From NCBI GenBank assembly GCA_008360955.1, contig LUCM01006032.1, positions 1 to 64,000 on the forward strand: a stretch of 64,000 bases of DNA. The letters are read 5' to 3'. The DNA comes from Fasciolopsis buskii. Its lineage: Eukaryota; Platyhelminthes; Trematoda; Plagiorchiida; Fasciolidae. This document shows positions 36,025-48,052 of the stretch, one piece after another. The notes under the pieces are model-generated. The model was given only the letters and a program-made list of their open reading frames with translations. It was not told where the DNA came from and did not search any database. The stretch's first letter is position 1. Each line of letters opens with the position of its first letter. The position numbers and the translations under genes were made by a program.

Positions 36025-39000
36025 CTGGAAATATTAACGAAATGACTAATACGGTTAAGTCTAATTGAATCATCGATTTTGGGTCCATCAGCTCAGTTAA
36101 TTAATAGTTGGTGACAACAGACGAGACTGCACGATTGAATCTCATCCATCAAACTGGCTTCACCAACCTCCAAAATACTATTTCAGCTAACGTCCGCTTA
36201 CATCGGGTTGTGATTTGACGGACCCGAATGCTGACGCAGCCGATCATGGGGGTGTTAAAATTGTTCCAAGTCGCAGAGCTATGATGACCATATCAGACGG
36301 GATTACCGTTAGTAACAGACTTTGATTATTACGCATCTAAGGCTTCTATAAAGTTACTAAACAATGAGATAGTATGTGCTGTATATTTGTCAATATAACT
36401 TGTGGTCCAGCAGACTACAATCCGAATACGGTTAAAATGAATTCTGTCAGCAGCTCCGTGTGTTCCTGACCGCAACTAACCTAATAGATATTGCGATGCA
36501 CACTGGGGATCAGAGTGATTGCACTTGTCCTTTAAGGCAAAGCGAAGGTCATCTGGACGGGTAGTTTGTTTTAGATTCTTATCGCTCAGGCAATGGAAAC
36601 AAACTTCAGACATGGTAAACCAAGCAACAGCTTTTCTCAGCAACCTTAATTTTTCGTCACTGCAAACAACTGATTGCCATTTAGTTCATTTCCAGATGGA
36701 AAGTTTAAGCATCATCAATCGATAAGTTGGCAGCATGTTAGATTTCATACTCTTACTAGTCAGTTTGCTTTATATCTGATTACGGTTGAGTCTACACGTT
36801 TATCTGTTTGCGACCTGTACGTACTCACCACTTCATTTATATCCGCCCAGGTACCTAAATTCCGAGTGCCCCCCTAGTGCTAGAAACCTATCAGACGATG
36901 ATAGCCCAGACACCGAAATTCTCTGATCCGTCTGATACCGACAGATGCTGGGAACATCTGATGAAAACATTAGTGAAAAGTGACATGGCCAAATGTGGTA
37001 TAACCTATCACTTACACGCGAGCCGAATTCCTCCAAACTCTTTGTCGCTACTTGCTAATAGTTGACGAATTCTCAACAGCGTAGGGCAAAAATATATTGG
37101 GGAAAGATGCGGACAGTTAAAATCCAGAAGGTAAGAGAAATACTGGCTAACGTATCATGCGACCTTGTACTTAATAAAGCTTAATTCTCGATAGATTTGC
37201 ATGTATGCATATACATACATATAAGTATATACGCCATATGGCTCGGTGTTGCGATTAAGACCAACTTGTTTTCGCAATATTTTCACTTCGGTGCAGTCGT
37301 TCCATTCATTAGGCAATCGGTCGTCTGCTGGTCCTGATCAATTTCCTGTTTATTTACTTTTGGAATCCTAAAACTAATAGTGTCATTATTAGACCAAACA
37401 TATACCAAGTTCCTATGGAAATAGACAGACCTAAACAAGGGATTTAAGCTAAGTGGCACAGATCAGTGACTGAAAGATGCAATTAGTTAAGAGTCTTTGG
37501 CCGCCAAAACGCGTCAGATTTGAGTAAACATAATCATCGCTGCAAATATTACTAATCGTTTTTAATTACCAGCGTCCTGGATAAAGTATAAAACAACTTT
37601 AACTTATTTGCCACAAATCCTTGGCGAAATATATCTTTGCTTTCGGAAGATTTCACTTCTTAAAGTCTGACGGCACCATATTTGATTGAACTCACTCCGA
37701 AAATTCATTTAGCTAGATCGCCGTCGTCAATATACCGTTGTGCATTTTGACTGCTGTTCTAATTGTAACTCTCGAAAATTAAAACTTTGCTTTATTCCTT
37801 AGACGAATCCCGTGGTGTCTCGAACTTTCGAAATGAATTTCGTGCTCGTCGATGAAAACGGAAACATTAGCTGGCCGTCCCTGAATTTGTGCGCTCGCTG
37901 ACTGATGCACTCACATACCGAACTGTCTCCATTGCCTTTAGGCCAACTTCGATCGGTTACAAAACTCGCGAATCGGTTTTCTGAGGCTGCAGAGCAATGC
38001 AATTCAGACTGTCTTAAGTAGTCTGCAGATTATCTTTTTCTCATACGTTTATTTCTGAAATTATTAAACTAGCATTTTCCATCGTTATCCGTTTACGCCA
38101 AAACCTGGGATCTTATCCCACTAAGTCGTACCTAAACGTTAGCTTTTCGCTAATAGTCCTGCACCACGAATGTCGGTAAGTCAACGTTGACAGCGGGTAC
38201 GTCGTTTTCTACCAGCTTTCATATCGTTTTGTTGAAGTTTACATAGTCGTCATTCCTTAAAATTCGATCGTTTTATACGGTAAGGCGACTAGGCTTGATA
38301 GTCGTTTTCATCAAAATTATCGGTACAGTTAAGCTAGCACCGCACTTGACCCATTTACTTAGTTCAAACCTGATAGATATATAACTTCCGATCATTTGAA
38401 AGTCGAGACCGTGGCTGCATCTGGCGAAGAGATATAACATAAGAAAGTTTTGTCATATTTCTAGGGGTTGCTTGTTGTGCTGCCGCTATGAAGAAATTTC
38501 ACAAATACACTGATTCACAAAGTCATTTGTGTGTAGCATCGGCTTGTTAAAGTATTCTAACCTTTAGAGCCAAAGACATGTATGTGATGACTAAATTTTA
38601 TTTGACTTTCAGTAACACGAAGTTCACAAGTAAGGGTTTTAACATGTTGCTGACATCCAAATATGGTAGCACAAATAAATCAGATATGTTATTGCGATCA
38701 CTCAGTAACTCGCCACTACAGAATAACAGTTGTAAAGTGTAGCCATGTGATTTTAGACCATAAAATGTAAATTTAGCTGTTTTTGACTTGTGTTATTGCG
38801 CATAAATTACTTTTGCGCGAACTTCTGTTTTCATGGTTTTGAAATCAGCCAAATAGGAAAACGAATTCAAGTCTGCAGGCTTTTTGTTTCTGCTTAGAAA
38901 ATTTATCCATTGCTTCCATAATTAAGTGTCTTATCGCTTATGAACCATCCGGGTGAAAAAAGTATGCATGCCAGAACGCTGAGAACCAAGCGGTTTATGA

Positions 39001-39749
39001 AGCACACAGCTGCGGGAAATTGTTTTCAATTCCTAACATAAATCAAAATAGTGAATGAATGAATCAGAGAATCACGGAACATAGAAGGTCCACGAACAGA
39101 CTTGCAGAAGAAAACTGTACATGCACAAATCATGGTAACCATATGAGTAACTGATCACCTGAAGTAATGCAGTATCGGCAGGCGAGTGAAAGGTGACAAT
39201 ACTCATATTTGAAGACACAGCTAACGTGCACAAATTCATGCAAACACACTGCAATCAACAATCTGGCTTCATGCAATATGAGGTTTCGCCTAAACCACCG
39301 CCCTAAAATAGCAGCTCTTCTAATCGCTGAAGGACTGGTCGAGTTTGATTCCTTTTAAACGGGTTTAGGTATTTCTTAGACGTAACCTGCAACGAGGTCA
39401 GTTTCTTCATGGAAGCTTAAACCTAAAAGGTCGTGAGACCCTGGGTGTGATGGATTTATGGATACGATATATATATATATATATCGTTGCGTAAAATTAC
39501 GGAGAAGTCATGGACATTGCGATATCGATCGCTAATGAAGTATCCTTATTCATGCTAGTTCTCCTGTGCTGCGGAGGTACCAATACAACGAAGAACCATT
39601 TACTAAGAATGATATATACGTGTTTAAATGTGTACTAATCATAATTTGATCACTTATACAGAAGAACTGCTCTCAGACTGACGAAAAAAGTGGACTACAG
39701 GAAAACATTTCTACAAATTTACGTAAGGAATTGAATGTTTTAAACTTAC
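36025..39749 (-). other. Region between the possible anchor exon and the WSC exon
   Basis: At least one exon with phase 0 in and phase 1 out must lie here if both flanking exons belong to one gene. Minus-strand segments with good splice sites but wrong phase are near 37910-37985 (TTGCTCTGCAG...TTCG|GTATGT) and 37026-37064 (ending CGT|GTAAGT). Confidence 0.4.
39464..39487. repeat. AT dinucleotide run forming a perfect palindrome
   Basis: ACG, then about ten AT units, then CGT: a 24-base perfect inverted repeat. It lies inside the putative first intron of the main gene, 263 bases downstream of the first-exon donor. Confidence 0.8.
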
Positions 39750-39914
39750 TTGAACAAGTATGCATACAAATCTTTTCTTTTGATCCCAGACGAATACTAC
39801 GAGAAACGCTGCCGCTAGGGCACAAATCACTGCCATTCTCTTAAAGGTGTGCGTTGTGGTAACGGAGCAAGCCTCGATTGGATGGCAGACGACTAATTTG
39901 GCAGCCATTTGCAT
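39750..39914 (-). CDS. Possible first exon: cytoplasmic tail and type II membrane anchor
   Basis: From an ATG at 39914 the frame runs 55 codons to a textbook donor (CAA|GTAAGT) at 39750. An in-frame stop lies shortly upstream of the ATG. Residues about 28-43 (MAVICALAAAFLVVFVW) are strongly hydrophobic, preceded by FKR and followed by DQKKR. This is the layout of a Golgi type II anchor, as expected for the N-terminus of a GT8 enzyme. It lies 3.7 kb upstream of the WSC exon on the same strand. Against it: the exon ends in phase 0, while the WSC exon needs phase 1, so another exon must lie between or this exon belongs elsewhere. A candidate plus-strand exon starts only 46 bases away, at 39961. 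Confidence 0.4.
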
Positions 39915-39960
39915 GTAAACAAAACCTCCCAAAGGAGGTCCAGTTTAACTTTTGTTTTAG

Positions 39961-40080
39961 GAATTCGAAAGTTCTCTATAAGAAATTAACAGAATTGCCA
40001 GTTTTTAGTGAGGTAGATCCAGAATATAGTGTACGAGAAGCAGCAATCTTGTACGATAGACCTCTGAACATCAGGCCAAG
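39961..40080 (+). CDS. Unrecognised candidate exon, divergent from the membrane-anchor exon
   Basis: A strong plus-strand acceptor (TTTAACTTTTGTTTTAG) opens 120 bases, phase 2 in and phase 2 out, ending CCAAG|GTGTTT. The peptide includes VLYKKLTELPVFSEVDPEY and REAAILYDRP. It reads like protein but matches no family I know. It begins 46 bases beyond the start of the minus-strand exon at 39914, so the two candidates compete or form a tight divergent arrangement. Confidence 0.3.
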
Positions 40081-40882
40081 GTGTTTAGAAAACAAAAACA
40101 TCCTACTAATACTTCTTAATCTCCCAATCAGCTGCATCAATGTATTAAAACCGAACGTTTTGGACATGAAATCAATATATCAAAATGAACATGGATGATG
40201 CAAACCTTCACATGAAATTTAACTTGGGGAAAGCTTCATTATCAAGAGTGACCAACTGCGTTTGCAAGCTATTTTCTGTGCTCTTACAAAGATTTTTAGA
40301 CATTACCTCAGCTCCATATACCTAAGACTCACTGGTCATGACCAAGACCTGACCTACGGACACAAACTGATGAAAGTGCTGGATCTCGGCGAAACGGAAA
40401 CAACGACAATCACACAATTACACGGTGACCACCTGACTCCTGTTTTCGCAACCAAGAAACAAAAATGTTGAACATTCCAGTTCTTTTCCACTCACAACTT
40501 CCCAAATATTTGCCCATGAATTTTGATGCACCGATCAAAGTTGTAAAGAAAACTTCGGATAAAATTAGCTCCATCCAGTTCATCAAGGCACATAAATGGC
40601 AAATTGGATAAGTTGAAGACATTTTGATTCACTCCTAACATGCAACAGCGTGTAACATTTAAAGTAAATTAGGTTATCAGTTATGATGAACAGTTACATT
40701 ATGAAATCTACGAACAGCCTATTAGCTCGTCAAACTTGTCCGACAACGTCAACTCATAATTAGCTGTATATTAACCCGGTTTATGCGTTTCTCAAACTGT
40801 TTGTGCAGGCAATTAACTTGCTTTGAATATGCGTTTAGTTCGACAAATTAAAAGTGGTCTACATTTTATCTGCTTATCATAG

Positions 40883-41048
40883 TTTCCAACGACGTTTTCC
40901 AGAAAATGATTATTGTTTTACGTGGGTGACTAACGATTCCAAAATCCAAACTTTCGTACTGGGATTCGGGAAAACGTATGCAACTTGTCGGCCTGATAAC
41001 TCAGCGGATTGCCGTGATTACATGTGTACTGGCACGAACAAAATACTA
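40883..41048 (+). CDS. Unrecognised cysteine-containing candidate exon
   Basis: It follows TTTATCTGCTTATCATAG. The peptide contains FPENDYCFTWVTNDSK, FGKTYATCRPD and ADCRDYMC. Four spaced cysteines suggest an extracellular segment. It follows 39961-40080 on the same strand and also enters in phase 2, so the two could be consecutive exons. The 3' border is not clear. Confidence 0.3.
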
Positions 41049-44000
41049 TGATGCACAGAACTAGGTGCGGTGGGTGGACATCGTTTGTTTACCATCAGAG
41101 TTGATAATTCGGGGCATACATTTGGTCAGTAACACTTAATATTCCTGATACGCTGTTGTGAGTAGCAATCAAGTAGATTATAATGATCACCACTTAACAA
41201 TTCGATACTGATAAATAGTTCTCAATTGTGTAATGCCAGCATTTGAAAAAACTTTTTGTTTGTTATCCCATAGTGGCTTGTAGGTGGGTACACTCGAAAA
41301 ACGGACGGCAAATTCAATCTTTGCTTCCAAATTGAGGACGACTTTCTTGGGACTCTTCGAAAATTATGCGAACAATAACAGGTAAACTTAACACTTTAAG
41401 TGTCAGTACAGAAACTCCCAAAACTTTGTACCACAATTAACAAAACGGAAATAAAATTAGCTATGTTTATCTAGAACCCAATACATTTGCTGCCCAGAAT
41501 TAATTAGGCTCATAAAAGTTCCCAGGAAGAGCGGATATCCAGATAAATTCCTTCAGAATCAAATGGTGAAACTTGGTAGAAAATCTTAGTTAAACACAGT
41601 TATGTATATATTCTGTTTTTATGATCGAGCTATGCTGCACTGTGAGTCGGCTCTAAGGTACAAAATTTCGTCACTTATTAAGAAGCACCATGGGGATTGT
41701 AGAAACATCAAAATTGGGATGCCCGGGAAATTAGTTGATGTAAGTCCCAATGTTGTTTCCAATCATTTTATCAATATGAGACGAACTTAAACAAGGTAAG
41801 ACCATTCTTACTGCGCAGCTGAAAGCAAGGCAGCCTACATAATAGATATCGGAAACCCCCATCACAACCAGGCTGACACACATCAGCCTCAGTGGACAAA
41901 TAATTAAGCCACAACACATCCATATAAGGTTTGAGATGCCACGCTGAGAAACCACAACCAAACCTGATCTGCCTGTTGTTTAAACAATGTTAGTATGGTT
42001 AAGGCGCAGTAGATAGTCCGCTGCGTTTTGACAAGCGGGGTAAACTGCCACAATGATGGCTGACATGAATCAAATATGAAACAAAATTTTCTATATTAAT
42101 GAGCGATTGCATTTTGAAACGGTCAAAAAAACGATTGCCAGCTTTGCTGCGCCTTGAATGCGTGAATCCCGTCTGCAATATGATGCTCAAAGCATATCGA
42201 ATCCACAGTTACTATACCCTTGATTCCGTTGGTTATGTATTTGACGTTACGCTCGTGGTGTCATACATATTTTGATACCGGCAAACATCAGCAAGTGTCC
42301 GTTTATTGCATTTAAACAATAGTGACTTCTCACATGCACAATTGATAAGGCTTTTTTCTGCCTTATGGATTACACATTAAAGGATTGTATCTTTTCCGTA
42401 ATTTATGATTCATCATTCACTTTCCGTAGGTACTGTCAACATACACGGTAGCGGCAGGTCACGCACGGCACAGCTGAACTCGATATGAGTCAAATTCCGG
42501 CGGATTGATTCAAAACCGAAATGAAGAAACAGTCGTTTCACTGCTACACTCCAAACAAAAATTTAAAGCATATAACGGCCTATCGTTTCTTTCCTGCAAA
42601 ACAGTTTCTTTTATAGAAAATTGCATACAATAAGATCGCATTGACATTCTATGATTGTGATCTCTTTGTCTGTGGCAATCATAATACTGATCCCTAAGAT
42701 TTTGTCTATTTTACATTCGGCAGTTAAGTATCTATGAGAAAACGTAGCTGGAAAATTTGGAACCTAACGGAAAAAGGGAAAAAATACTATATTATAATGG
42801 TTTGGATCAATCCAGGGGAGTGGCGCGTGGACGAAAATGATGATTGAAGTAATATCAGTCTGTTATCTAGATTCGTATTTGTCTACTCGGCAAGCAGTGA
42901 TAGCCCCCAATGCTAAATGTGAAAATTCCGGGAATCAGCGGAACGAAAGACATTTTTTTTACTGGAAGCGGATCGAGATTATCCCATTTTCATTTGTGTT
43001 CATCAATGTTCTCTCGGTTTAAGCATCTCACGGAAAGTCCAAAGCTAATCGCATGATGCAAGTCTGAAGTGGGCTCCACATTGTGCACAGGAAAAATAAA
43101 AAAGCTGTTGGCTACTCATTATCTGGTGGTCGCTCTGGTCAATGAGATCCACCATCGACAACCAAAAATTAATGATAGTGGTTGGACAGAAACTGAGCTC
43201 ACAGATTCTCCTTTCATTTAAGAGTAATATGTCTCGAAATTCATCTTCCAACGGTATACGCGTTCGCCTGACAATACGAATAATTCGACTATAACATCAT
43301 GATACCTCAGAAATGTGTCTCCGCCTTGATTCACATTGTTTTCGTGCGACCAAACGCCACTCAGTTACACATGCACATCCATGTAAATGCAGAAATCCCC
43401 ACTAGCATCGCACTCCTCCCGGGTTGTAAATTAATGCTCAAAATTTTCAAGCGGGTTTTATCTCTCAATTCTTGTTCTACAGTCATTCTTTTGTCACTTT
43501 CTGAACTAGAACATTTAAGGAACTTCTGCTCTTCTGGATTAATCCCATAGAGATCCGCCTAATATCAATTAGATTAAAACATGTAAATCTAGTCTTTAAG
43601 GTGAACTCAGCTTACCACAGACAACTGAATTCGAAATTTACCGAACTGGTCACATATTATTTCACTCTGCTTTTGTAATAAAATGTAAATTGTAAACCTT
43701 TTCCTAATATTCGTAATTTCGGAAAATCGCCACTTTTGTCCTAGGCGACAAGCCTGTCCTTTTCGGTCCTGCCCGCTAACAGATAACGATGGAGCACCTC
43801 AAGGAACGTGCCAAAAAAAACCATTTGGAATTCGGAGCTAAATTATACGTTCAAAGTTATCATCCCAAATCAGTTTTGCAATCTGAAGCACAGAGAAAAA
43901 TGAATTTCACGAATATCCGCAGTAGTTTAAAATCACAGTGGAGTGTTCTTCCGAACGCTCATTTGCGTTGTGCGACGACAAACAACAATCCGTTTCATTT

Positions 44001-44765
44001 CCCAACATAATTTTAACTTGAGACATTCTAGGAAAAAATGAGTATTACGTAGTGCTTAACTATGAATAACACGGACAGCTACGCTTTATAATATTAAAAT
44101 TACGATCGTATTTGAGGCCATTGTTGGTGCGTCGAGTTTAGTGAAATGCAATTGTTTCATCAATTCTTTATACTGTCCAGAAAATTTGGCACCAGGCCAT
44201 CTCCTCCAATTGGTGAGTGGTACAGTGAAATAAGAAAAAAATTTAATTTTAATATTTGACATCCAACAAGCGCATACTCGGAAATTCTTTTGACACTTGT
44301 GAATAATCCCAATAGATTCACCCAGGCAAATCGACTTTCGTAATTTCGTTTCTCCAGATTTCCTATTGCAATAGAAAAGTACTTTTAAATTGTCATCAGC
44401 AGCTCATATATATTTCTGAGAATCCACACGTCCGTAGTTTTTTCAAGAGCTTACAGAAATAGGCAATTTGGATAATTACACGTGTCTTAGCAACATGTTT
44501 TGCTACCATTTGCCCACTGGTCAGCATCGCTGGTTTTGCACAGTGACACATTTTATAACCAAAACGTCGGCACACGATTCTGGCAAGTAAGAGTTAATTA
44601 GCTATCGGTGCAGTAGTTCGCACAAATTATTTCCTGGTCGACCAAAATTTAAATTGGTACTTTCCATTCAATTTACCATTACTGAATAAAAACGGTATCA
44701 CGCAGTGCAGACTTAATGAAAGAAGCGAAATCTTTGTGATGAACAAGTGCAATTTTAAGAACAAG
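41049..44765. other. No supported gene
   Basis: Short frames only. 43789-44010 (+) and 43251-43045 (-) have some protein character but no clear splice borders or motifs. Confidence 0.4.
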
Positions 44766-44954
44766 TTTATTACGACTTTGAGAAATGAAACCAAATTTAC
44801 CGGGTATTCTAGTGAGAAAAATTTAACACCAGAAGCTAAACGCCAAATCATTGCTATTTTGGAGTACGTGACGGATATCCGTTTCCTCAATTTTCAAGAA
44901 TATGAGTTACTGAGTTGTGCAGATTCTACAGCATCCATCTTATATGGATCTTGA
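44766..44954 (+). CDS. Candidate exon with a degenerate EF-hand-like pattern
   Basis: The plus strand encodes NLTPEAKRQIIAILEYV, then RFLNFQEYELLS. The order LT-x-E...I...(V/L)NFxEYxxL recalls a calmodulin-type EF-hand exit (LTDEE...VNYEEF). The loop lacks the usual Asp ligands, so calcium binding is doubtful. The pattern is short and could be chance. A stop follows at 44952. Confidence 0.25.
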   Translation, partial: FITTLRNETKFTGYSSEKNLTPEAKRQIIAILEYVTDIRFLNFQEYELLSCADSTASILYGS

Positions 44955-47908
44955 AAGATCCAAAACCGAAAACGTCGATTTACCCACCACAAGGTTTCCT
45001 ACTGTTCCTCTGCCTTAGTTGAAAGAATAAGACAATATATGGCTGTTCGAAGTTGCGAAACACCTATGATTTTGCAAATCAAATCAATAAAGAGCTAGCA
45101 TAAGGAACAAAATGTTTTCTCGCGTGGCGCGAAATCGCTGGTTATAAAAGAAATCATCAATTAAATCTGTTGATTTCGTGGTGAGTTACATAATGGAAGA
45201 AAACAAAATTTGGTCTAAAACTGAACGGCCTCAGCGCCTCCGGCTCTGATGAAAATTTCAATGCAGTTCTTAGTCAACAGAATTCCATGTGGATTACTTA
45301 AGTTTGGCTAAATGATCACCGTCAGGTCCGGTACTTGCTCAAATATTATCTGCACTGAAAAAGGTAATCAGTATTACGACCATGTGGACGGTAAACTTTG
45401 CTTGACCAAAAAGCGATCACAACAAGTTTCGGGACCGTTTGCAGAGTTGTCAGTCTTTTACTGGCCCCATTGATTTCATTTACTATATGCGTAGATGACT
45501 GCATGCAATGAAAAGTTTGCAAGAGGCAGACGTAGAATGGCAAACACTTTGGATTCAGTCAGTCCCCAACAAAAGCAAAACCCATTAAAGTCTTGGCCTT
45601 CTGTGGCAATGAAATCTACTCCTGTTAAACGGTGAGTAATGACTTGATGCTCAATCGTGACACTCTGAGAGAAACCGATTAAATGATGGATTTTGAAAAG
45701 CACGCGTGCCACGAAAATTCGGGTAACAATATAAGAATATATCCGACAGACGGGCCCCTGACTAACCAGCCAAGTTTTGGGGTATAATCACTGAAGTTTG
45801 AAGCCCAAATAAAAGATAATCAGTTTTTTAACATGTTCATTGTTGTCGCGTTGTGCAATGCTTCTCAAGGAGACCAAGAAAAACAGTTTTAAAACGTAAG
45901 TAGGTTGTCATTAATGACCCTATCAGTAGATACTTTCTTGTCTACTAGGGTTTAAGGTCCGTCCTAGTTAGGCTGATCGCCTTGACAGCTATCTAGCTAG
46001 ATCAGGCAATTTCATCAACGCCGGTTAAGCCATGAACATTAGGTGATTCCGGACATGGGAATCGAAGTCGTCTATCCTCTTCTTACCACATGCAAGTTCG
46101 GCTACTCATGTTGTCGATTGTTCAAGCAATAAGTATTAGGAAAGTAACCCAGAACTATGTGCTTAAAAACCTTCAGTCCGGACATTGTAACTGCCAATGT
46201 TTGAAATGACCAAGACCTAATGTCAGTCAATTAGTAATCCATGGGCTGCCATTTAAACAGAGACATGTAAAGTATAAATTTTCATATCTTGAATGGCGTT
46301 ATCCTTGTTTGAAAGTATTGTTTGTTTGTTTTTATTATTTCCATGTAATTTGGGAAGTGCTTGAGAATGAATCACGGAAGTGAATTTTCTCCTCATTTTA
46401 TCATTATAATTGATATTGTAAATACCCGTCAACCAACATTTGGTCCCTTTCCTTTTTCGAAAATCCTTTCATCTACATATGTTGACGATTTAACGCTTCA
46501 ACTACCCGCTATCCCTCAACCTAACACAGTCAGTAAAACAAATTCAAGCGTTTCCTCTTCCCGATCCCGCACTATTTCATCCATTTTGTAGATAACAGTT
46601 CGCTGTCTCCCGGACAGTTAGCTCATCTGATCTATTCGGTACTGTCTTTTCAAGTTTGAGGCTCATGGTTTCATGGTTCTCCTTACCCCTATTAGAGGGG
46701 ATTACTAGATTCAGTAAATGTTTCGTCCCATACAATATTAAATCATACTTACCATGTAAACGATGTCAAACAACCAATACTGAATTGTTCGGTGGCTGCG
46801 ATACTGCAGAGAAATTCAAAGGTATTCGTAAAATTTGCACACCAAGCATGAACCATGTTTTCAGTAAACTGTTTATAATGGTAATGGAAAGTCGCTATAA
46901 ACTATGGTTAGGATGAATTTCAGTGAAAAGATGCATTTCGGCTGAACATGCATTTCATGTGTACTATTGATAACGATGCCGTCAAATCGCGTCAGACTAG
47001 AACCACTTGTATATGCCTATGCTTATGACGATTTATGTTTTCTGGAGCAAGTCAAGTTTTATTAGGTTGTCCTAATCAGTTTATAACCGTGCATCGGTCT
47101 CATCAACCCAGCTTAACGTTTCCCCAATCCACATTCTCCTTTTCCGAAAGCTTCCGTCTTTATCTTAAAATGCGGATCGTTGTTGATTTCCCAAAGCAGT
47201 TTTAAGTATTGCGCAAAATCAATTAGATTGTAGTCAAACAATAGCGGATTTCCAAATTCCTTCAAGTAAATTCCTAATCAAATTTTACGAAACGCTGTCA
47301 TCCATGTCACAGTTGGTGAAATAATGCAAGCTAATTTATTGTTGATCATCTTAGAAATTTGTTCTATCTTAAATTATTTGTTGATTATTTATTGGTTCAT
47401 GCTTATTTTTGAGTTAAATACCTGTTAATGTCCGATGATATCGGTTCAGTTTCAGCATAACCGCACGAGTACAAATTTCGTCATTTAAACTCACGTTGAT
47501 TTTACACTCAAAATGTTCCTTCACATATTTGTAACACTAATTGACTGAATGAAATTCAATGACTGATCTTTCTGGTTCTCACTTTTGATGACAATACGTG
47601 CTATTTGTTTTCGACGTCCGTTTGTACGCAAATTGAATATGTCCGTCACAGTTTGCAGTAGAGTGATTATCAAAAAGTGTCTCATTACAGATTTACAGTA
47701 TTCTTGGGAAATATCCGGCCATCTCAAAGTTATCGATAAAGTACTTCTGCATTGCTGCACCCAATACCACATACAACAACTAGATCGAATAGAGTGGCTA
47801 GCAACCGGTTTTCTGTTTAGCTAGGTATCAAACATAGCATTTTGATTCGTGACTGAAACCCCGTGAGGTGAGCAGTAAAGTTGGGTCCAGCGATCTGTCC
47901 TGAGCATA
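44955..47908. other. No supported gene
   Basis: A minus-strand frame at 45712-45476 looks mildly protein-like. A plus-strand frame at 46361-46591 is low-complexity toward its end. Neither is supported. Confidence 0.4.
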
Positions 47909-48039
47909 TCAATCGTCTCGAAATTTTAAGTTGTTATTTTGCCCAGTAATTTTATTTATTTTACTCAGTAGCTCACCGAAAGTGACAAAGTCAATTGCGT
48001 TCTTGTCATCAGCATGATTTTGATTTCGAAAATACTTGC
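47909..48039 (-). CDS. Candidate terminal exon with an EF-hand-like pattern
   Basis: A very good acceptor (GCCTCTGTGCTACAG) on the minus strand opens 131 bases ending in a stop. The peptide has YFRNQNHADDKNAIDFVTF, then GELLSKINKITG. It resembles the second EF-hand exit of calmodulin (DADGNGTIDFPEFLTMM), but ligand positions 1, 5 and 12 are wrong. A donor-like G|GTGAGC lies inside it, so it could also be internal. No upstream partner exon was identified. Confidence 0.35.
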
Positions 48040-48052
48040 CTGTAGCACAGAG

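Noticed and set aside
40368..40405. CTGATGA followed by GAAAC, like a hammerhead ribozyme core
   Set aside because: The intervening bases do not form stem II, and no stem I/III pairing or cleavage triplet was visible.
46361..46591. STYVDDLTL within an open frame, recalling the reverse-transcriptase YxDD motif
   Set aside because: No other reverse-transcriptase motif surrounds it, and the rest of the frame is low-complexity; chance is likelier.
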